From Cryptomeria japonica (lineage: Eukaryota; Streptophyta; Pinopsida; Cupressales; Cupressaceae): DNA of 64,000 nucleotides. Below, piece after piece: positions 57,600 to 64,000 of this stretch. How positions within the stretch are numbered: the stretch's first letter is position 1; each line of letters begins with the position of its first letter. Where the stretch lies: the NCBI RefSeq assembly GCF_030272615.1, contig NC_081414.1, positions 233,790,733 through 233,854,732 of the forward strand. Reading direction: 5' to 3'. Position numbers and translations under genes: made by a program. Below the pieces are notes generated by a model. That model made no database searches. It was not told the DNA's origin and saw nothing but the letters and a program-made list of their open reading frames with translations.

Positions 57600-59077
57600 A
57601 CCCTATCAATTCACTATGCTTCTCAGGTACTCAATTATGGCTTCTTGGCTTTAAGTTTTTAAAATGACCTCCTATCATTGTGAGATGTTGTAGAGGTGTG
57701 GAGGTGTCTACTATCATGTTTTGTATGCATTTGAAGTCCATTAGTGACTTGCAATCAATAGGTTTCTTACCGATCTCAAATTCTTGCCTAGAAAAGGGCT
57801 ACAAGGAATTAGGCCTAATTAGGCCTCCAAATCCGGTTTTCTAGGGCTTGGGTGAAAATGATTCAAAGGACCCCCAAATAATTTTTCATTTTCTTCAAAG
57901 ACACATCTATCCCTCAAGGATTTTTGTGGTTTTGGCCCTTGGTTTCACCGTACAATGTATGAACCCCAAAATGAGGGTTTTGAAGGGTTTACAAGGCCTT
58001 TAACCGGCAGTGAATGAACAAATTTGGGTTTTGCTATCAAAAGGATTTTTCAAAGCTTCTCCCTAAATTTTAAAGTCTTCCCCAACTCCATGAACCCCTC
58101 CAAACTCTGAAATGGTGATTTGGCACACACCCCTGCACTTAACACTCCATTTTCACCTTATTTCCTCTAACCGGTTTGCTCATGGACTTGCCTAGAATAA
58201 GGGGGCAGTCATGTTTAAACACTTCTCCAACATTTGAACCTATATATGTACACTATAAAGAGGTTTTCCCATCATGTTCCAACAAGCCGTGATGGCAGCA
58301 CGTGTGGAACTCATGGGGCAACAATATTTACAAGAAAATTATTAATTACAAGCCAAAACTGGTTGTTTACAAACTTGAACAAGAAAAAACCTATGTATAG
58401 TATCTACAAAGCTCTAAAATGATCCAACAGTACAAAAACACACAAGTGTAACTCAATCCATTGCTGGATCAATGGATTCAATCCATATTCTATTGCAAAA
58501 TTTAGTAAAACAAGCCAAAATGTTGTCCACAAGACTGAAAAATGAGTAGTTTCAGTTGTTAGACTTACAAAACACACTTCGCCAACCTTGGTAAATGTGA
58601 AAGAGAGGTTTTATTTATTTATCCCATGTGTGGATTCCTTACATGGCATTGGGAAATCCCTAACTCCACCGCTAACCAATTTCAGGACAAAAGTTGTCAT
58701 GACAACTTTCAAAAGTTGTCATGACAACTTTTTGCAACTTTGCACTTTTGCACTTTTTGGTCTCTCCAACTTATAAGACCTATTTCAAATCATCATAAAT
58801 GACTTTTCTAACATTTCTAAGACCTATTTAACCCTCTCTAATGCTTTTACCAACTTTTGACACTTTTGACCAACAAAAGGCCAAATACCTATGCAAACTC
58901 ACTATTTACACAAAAATGCAAACCTAAGTAAAATGAACTCAACCTAGGCCTACATTGACACAACATACTCACTCTTGGACCCTCCTGGAGTCCTTATTCA
59001 CCACTGACTTGGCTAGGGTTAGTACAAGCCAAAATTGTGAAAGTTAAATTGCCTAAGTCTTAGGTGCTCCTGCACCA
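57600..59077 (-). repeat. LTR-like stretch related to the element E LTR, opposite orientation
   Basis: Read on the minus strand from 59077 it starts TGGTGCAGGAGCACCTA, as the element E LTR does at 60201. It shares further blocks in the same order: a hairpin with AAAGTTGTCA arms, GGGTTCATACATTGTACGG against GGGTTCCATACCTGTACGG, and a GGCCTAATT-type block. The copies are strongly diverged. The end near 57600 is a guess, because coding sequence of the multi-exon remnant begins close by. An intron or a second element are both possible. Confidence 0.4.
58690..58731. repeat. Two tandem copies of a perfect 20-bp palindrome
   Basis: AAAGTTGTCATGACAACTTT at 58690-58709 and again at 58712-58731. Element E has a related hairpin at 60531-60560. 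Confidence 0.9.
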
Positions 59078-59469
59078 AGGGGGTTTACTACAAGAGGGTT
59101 TGGTGGTTGTGGCGGTTGTGCTTGTTCACGATTTTCATTGTTATCCCCCGTTTAACCTGATTAAATTTGAAAATTTCAATTTAATCAACAAATTTGAAAG
59201 AAAATTGTATTTCAATTAAAAAAACCTAGTTTCAATGAAAAAACCAAAAAATAAACAAAAAAGGCAAAAAAATTGATTAAAAACAACAAAAAGGCATGAA
59301 ATCAAACCTGAGATGAGAAAATCACAATTTTTATGCCCAAAATCCAATATCCGCTATTATCCAATATCGGATTTCTCTCCTGTAACACAACCCATGGGTG
59401 AAAAATGACCCACGGGCTGTCACAGTGGGTATAAAAATACCCACAAAAATCGGATATGCGATTTTTTTA
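59078..59469. other. Stretch without firm features
   Basis: A short minus-strand run (GDNNENREQAQPPQPPNPL and a few more residues) near 59090-59145 could be a proline-rich exon belonging with the remnant to the left. The support is only composition. The rest is A-rich. Confidence 0.3.
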
Positions 59470-59862
59470 GGGTTTTTGCATTTTAAATATTATATATCAT
59501 ATGTAATATATATTATATAATATATAATATATATTATATGATATATTATACATAATATATTATTTATTATATATAATATAATATATTATATGTATAATAT
59601 AAAATATATAATATAATATTATATTTTATATAATATTATATACTATGTCATATATAATATAATATATATATTTTTAATATAATATCCCATTAATATTGGA
59701 TATCTGATTTGCTTGGGTTTTTGTTGTGGCAAGATGTACTGACATACAAGCCAACCAAAAAGTCAACATGGATTTTTTTTGCGTTTTTTAGGCGAGTGGA
59801 GAAGGCTAGTTTTTTTCATATCACCACTTTTTGGCACACCATGATCCTGCACATACCCACCT
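59470..59862 (-). repeat. Dispersed repeat J, copy 2, with AT-rich tract
   Basis: On the minus strand it starts GGGTATGTGCAGGATCATGG at 59860, then GTTGACTTTTTGG, AAATCAGATATCC and a long TATAATATA-type tract (59490-59690). That is the same order as in copy 1 (15651-16800). Confidence 0.5.
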
Positions 59863-60200
59863 ATTATTTTCATCCCTATAGTGGACTAGAAACATATGTT
59901 ATGTGCTTATATTTCAAGGCATTTAGGTCCACGTATTTATATTTTTTAAGTCATTCCATGTAGTACTTGGCTTACAAGGCTATAAAATTGTGTGTCTTGT
60001 TAAAAAAGTATGCCTTAAACTTGTTGGTTGAAACCTCATAAAGAACAAGTTTCAGAAAGTTCGGTGTGACTTGTTCAATGTCTTGGCATAGTCTAGTAGA
60101 ATAGTGATTTCGGTGTGACATTGGATCTCGGCAAAACCTTCCAAGTAGTTAGTTTTAGTTACTTCTTTCACCATTGAGCTTCTGTTTCGATGTGACTGTG

Positions 60201-61769
60201 TGGTGCAGGAGCACCTAGTTTTGAGTACAACTTCTTCATTTTGGTGTGTTTGTTCGTAGTTTGGTTTGAGATGGTGAATAAGAGTCTTCTCTTAGGTCCT
60301 CATATTATTTTGAAATGTTTTGGTAGATTGAATTTCCTAGGACAATGCATTTGCTCAATTTTGGCTTGTAAGCCCTTGTAAGCCTAAAATGGCATAATCT
60401 TGCATTTTGATGGAAAATGCCTTGAATATCCTTTTTTGGCATTGGGAAATGTTAATGTAATGGTATTTAGTCATCCTAGATGGTTTGAAGGAGAAAACAA
60501 AGCATGTAAGGCAAAAATGCACTTTTTGGCAAAAGTTGTCAAAGTTGCTTGACAACTTTTTGCAACATTGAGCAACTTTTTGCATTTTTGAGCAAAGGGT
60601 TGGTTAGGAAACTGATGGAGACTTAGTTAGGCCAAAAATGGCATATAAATTCCCCAAGAATGAATTTAATGAGGTTGTTGAATGTCTGGAGTAGATTGGA
60701 ATACAAATTGGAGACTATTTTTGAGTTTTACCTTGTATTTTTCAAGAATTAGAGTAGCAGTCTGTACTTAATGGATTGATTGCACTGTTGTTCTTTTCTT
60801 GTCATTTTTTACATGTTCTTTTAGTTCTTGAGAATAATTTTAGTTAGTTTTATTGTAGGTTTGAATTGAGTTTTTTATTTTGCACGCTCTCGGCCTGAGT
60901 AAGGGTTTGAGAGGCCCAAACATGGTTCCAGCTTGAAGTCCTTTGAGTTCTTCTCAATAATCCTTGGGACTCGAGAAATGGAACCTTTGTATAGTGTACA
61001 TAGCCTTTATTTTCCTTTGGAGGTCATTTAAAGGCCAATGAGCATCATTTACTAGGCGTGCTCAGTCATAGCCTGGTTAGGAAATGAATGAGATTATGCA
61101 AGTGTTTGTAGGAATGAGAAGGGTTGGAGTTGTAGAGTGATTGGAATGAAAAAGTGAGGTGTGGCAGAGCATATGTGTGAGTTTGGAGGTGTGGCAGATC
61201 AAGGAAGACACCTAACCCATGGAAAAAGACCAAAACAAGCCTAAACCCCTCTAAACCAAGCATTTCTCGGGTTCCATACCTGTACGGTCAGACTAAGATT
61301 CCTCACTTCATAAATTGGAAATTACTCCCAAAAGGGTATCCTGATCATCAAAGATTTTTTGTGGGTCTTTGGGGAAATTGTGAGAAAATCCACAAAAACT
61401 AGTTAGGTAGGGCTAATTCGGGCTCTAGGGATACAAGGCCTAAAAACTAGGAAACAGAAGGAGCGATGGGAAAAAGAACCAAACCCCTAATCAAAACCAG
61501 TTGAAAAATCTTGGAAAACATCAAGAACACTTACTTCAACCTCTGCAAACATTTATTAAGAGCTTGAGAGTGGAAGGTTGGATTTACTCTTGTGAATCTC
61601 AACCATGCTTGAGCAATCAGTGAACACATCTTGATTGGGAGCACTCCTAGAGAGTTGAGGTGCTTTAATTGATTAGTAGACCAGATGAAAAAAGAAGGGA
61701 TCCCACTAGTACAACATTTGACTGCCCTTAGACAAGGAATTAACTCTCTTTGAGGTTACCTCCCCATCA
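60201..61769 (+). repeat. 5' LTR of element E (left border inferred)
   Basis: Ends CTCCCCATCA three bases before the primer site. The start TGGTGCAGGAGCACC is inferred from its reverse-complement twin at 59077 and from likeness to the element D LTR start. Confidence 0.6.
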
Positions 61770-61772
61770 TAG

Positions 61773-61784
61773 TGGTATTAGAGC
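61773..61784 (+). other. Primer binding site of element E (initiator-Met tRNA)
   Basis: TGGTATTAGAGC, one mismatch (C to T) from TGGTATCAGAGC. Confidence 0.8.
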
Positions 61785-61850
61785 AACCAAGATTTGGGAA
61801 GAAGCTACCATATAACAGACACTGAATCAGTAGGAGAGAATAGTCTAAGG

Positions 61851-62897
61851 ATGGTGAGCAATGTAGAGTTATCCAAGAAGGTAGAAGACCAAGAAAAATA
61901 AAATAGAGTCCTCAGAGAAAGATTACTGCAACTAGAGAGCAAACTAGACGCAGTTGAAGACAAAACTGAGAAAGTGACCATAAAAGTCAATGAAGGGAAG
62001 GGTAAAGAAGTTGTAGAAGAAAAAAGGACACCTGAACCAGACCCTATTATGCCTGAAGAACCTTTCCTTAAAGCAATCAAAGCCTTAGGAGGAAAATCCC
62101 TAGAAGGGGTGCCACTTTTTTGTGGAAAAATGGAGCCTAAGGTAGTCCTGGAATGGATAGAGGGATTGGAGAATCACTTTAAATGTGATGGAATTAGTGA
62201 GGCACAAAAGGTGAAGGTGGCCAAGTCTAGATTGAGAGGAGAAGAATTGACTTGGTGGAAATTTATCCAAGAAGAGAGGCAAAAAGAGGGCAAGAACCCC
62301 ATAGCTACTTGGAAGGGCATATTAACCAAGGTGAAAGAGGCATACATCCCTGAAGATTATGAGATCTAGTTGTATAAGATGAGACAAAATTTGAGACAAA
62401 GAGATTTGGAGGTGAGTAGCTACACTGAGGAATTTCAGAAGTTGTGTTTGAGATCCAAGGTGGTAGAGGATGAGAGCATCAAGGTAGCCAGATACTTGAA
62501 TGTCTTGAGATGGAATATTCAAGAGGAGTTAAACTTGTTATGCCCCAATACCATGCATAAGTGCTATCAATTGGCACTGAAAGTGGAGGAAAAGAGAAAG
62601 AAGAAATAAGAACAAAGCAATAGAGGCAGAGATAGGGGAAGAGATGGCAAAGGCTAGAGAGGTAGTTTTGGTGGAAGAAGTGTAGACCAAATATCCCAAG
62701 GGGAATCTAAGTTGTTTGAGAAAAGTGGGGATTCCAATAGCAAGAGCAGCTATAGAGGAAGGGGATCTAGCAACTCTAGTAGAGGAAGGTCTAGTGGATT
62801 AGGAAGAGGGTCCTATTTTGCCACCATGAAGTGCTACAATTGCCATCAACTTGGACACCCGGCCTATAGATTCCCTAAGAAGTCTTCTTCATCCTAA
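61851..62897 (+). pseudogene. gag: Gypsy gag of element E, broken
   Basis: Frame from ATG 61851 (MVSNVELSKKVEDQE). A coiled coil (ENRVLRERL-like, then LLQLESKLDAVEDKTEK) leads to the gag core near residues 90-230: VPLFCGKMEPKVVLEWIEGL, KSRLRGEELTWWKFIQEER and SYTEEFQKLCLRSKV. A Ser/Arg/Gly-rich linker follows, and a zinc knuckle near 62829 reading CYNCHQLGHPAYRF, in which the last Cys is Phe. Stops lie at 61899, 62367, 62607 and 62895, with no frameshift seen. Gag would form the particle. The coding frame continues into protease. Confidence 0.82.
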
Positions 62898-64000
62898 GGA
62901 GGTGAGAGGAGAGTAAATTATGCTCAAGAGGATGCAGCAAACATGAAAGCATCAGAAATAAGTTTGGATTCAGAGGTTGGAGTAAACCTCATGATAAGGA
63001 GAGTCTTGATTAGATAACCGATTAGGGAGGAACCTAGCCAAAGGAGATCCTTGTTCATAATAAAATGTAAGATCATGGGAAAGGTATGTAGAGTGGTGGT
63101 GGATTCAAGATCCACAGACAACATAGTGTTAGAGGAAGCGGTGAGTAAGCTCAATTTGCCAAGAATACCACATAGTGATCTGTATAGAGTTGCATGGCTC
63201 AACAAGGGGCATCATGTTCTTGTAAATGAATAAACATGGGTGGAGTTCACTACAGGAGGCTATAAAGACAAAATCTTGTGTGATATCTTGCCCATGGATG
63301 CATGCCACCTACTCCTAGGTAGGCCATGGCAGTTTGACAGAAAGGAAATACATCATGGAGAGAAGAATGCTTATACCTTCCAAAAGGATGGAACCACCTA
63401 CAAAATCTAGTCCATAGGAGACCAAGTAGAGGGAATATCCAAAGGTCCTAATGTGCTGCTGGTTGGTGAGAAAGAGTTCATCAATACACTCAAGGAGGGA
63501 GAAGGAGTGGGGTTTGCCATTGTTGTGAAGCCAAAAGAGGACAACAAGGAGAATAAGGTGAGCATTCCCAAAGAAGTGCAGAAGGTCCTAAATCAGTTTG
63601 AGGACATCATTAGTGATGGAACACCAGCTACATTTCCTCCTCAACGTGCCATAAGTCATCAAATTGACTTTATACCCGAAGCTTCTTTGCCCAATAAGGC
63701 AGCTTATAAAATGACACTGGATCAGAACAAGGAGATAGCCAAGCAAATACAAGAACTCCTAGACAATGGACTAATCGGGAAGAGCATCAGCCCATGTGCA
63801 TTACCCACCATTTTGGCTCCAAAGAAGGGAGGTACTTGGAGACTTTGCACTGACTCTAGAGCCATAAACCGGATTACTATCAGATATAGATTTCCCATCC
63901 CAAGAATTGAAGACTTGATGGATTGTTTGAGAGGTGATGAATACTTCACCAAGATAGATCTCAACAGTGGTTACCACAAAAACAAAATAAAGGAGGGTGA
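62898..64000 (+). pseudogene. pol: Gypsy protease and RT start of element E
   Basis: Same frame as gag. The protease site near 63090-63120 reads CRVVVDSRSTDNIVLEE, so DSG is DSR. Next come CDILPMDACHLLLGRPWQFD and, after a TAG at about 63408, an open stretch to the window end. Its RT motifs are HQIDFIPEAS, LLDNGLIGKSISPCALPT, WRLCTDSRAINRITIRY and FTKIDLNSGYH. The YVDD site, RNase H and integrase lie beyond position 64000. Stops occur at about 63017, 63232 and 63408. The Arg in the protease site suggests loss of function. Confidence 0.82.

Larger units (their letters stand above)
60201..64000 (+). mobile_element. Gypsy LTR element E, 5' part (right end outside window)
   Basis: LTR-like 60201-61769, primer site at 61773, gag from 61851, protease near 63050 and RT from 63600 to the window end, all in one plus-strand frame with several stops. 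The order and motifs are those of a Gypsy element using initiator-Met tRNA, like element D. The second LTR is outside the window. Confidence 0.8.

Overview
This window looks like a repeat-dense intergenic block from a very large plant nuclear genome. I infer a gymnosperm, probably a conifer; nothing in the window names the species. I found no intact host gene, no rRNA or tRNA gene and no CRISPR array. Almost everything belongs to LTR retrotransposons, solo LTRs, satellite arrays and hairpin or AT-rich repeats. The plant assignment rests on initiator-Met tRNA primer sites, plant-type Copia and Gypsy polyproteins, a Tat-type dual RNase H, and a plant mobile domain (PMD).

Left part (1-17262). 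A minus-strand Copia-type element (C) has an LTR at 3786-4939, a zinc-knuckle gag and an unrecognised ORF2 in place of pol; it runs off the left edge. Next come a 0.7 kb hairpin repeat (5846-6560) and a 1.1 kb tandem duplication (6725-15170). The second duplication copy is split by a Gypsy element, D (8140-14383), which holds only gag and protease and is itself split by a 2.57 kb solo Copia-type LTR (10119-12686). A (TA)n tract, AT-rich DNA and a possible LINE tail follow.

Central nest (17263-52004). A satellite (S1) made of 20-bp units in both orientations was invaded by a Copia element, F (19073-50337; target duplication AGGGG). Two further elements inserted into the F reverse-transcriptase gene. 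Element A (23500-31315; duplication ACATT) is a Tat-like element with gag and protease only. Element B (31514-47592, minus strand; duplication ACTGG) is a Tat-lineage Gypsy element with gag, protease, G-patch, RT, two RNase H domains and integrase. The order of events is S1 array, then F, then A and B. Removing A and B restores the F reading frame at both junctions.

The most interesting system is inside element B. Between the integrase and the 3' LTR lies an antisense gene (32607-35432, plus strand) for a PMD protein, with a 22-codon first exon, a GT-AG intron and an in-phase second exon, now broken by stops. Its intron holds a GCGCGTCTGTG-type minisatellite whose reverse complement fills the opposite end of the element. 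The intron also holds six tandem units whose flanking stems change in a compensatory way around a constant loop.

Right part (52034-64000). Six copies of a 360-bp satellite (S2) are followed by a minus-strand multi-exon gene remnant of unknown function, interrupted by a solo LTR with perfect GTCTC duplications. Then come an LTR-like stretch in opposite orientation to the last element, AT-rich DNA, and the 5' part of a Gypsy element (E) that leaves the window inside its RT. Coding regions here are damaged mainly by in-frame stops, mostly TAG, with few frameshifts. That pattern fits long-term cytosine methylation and deamination.
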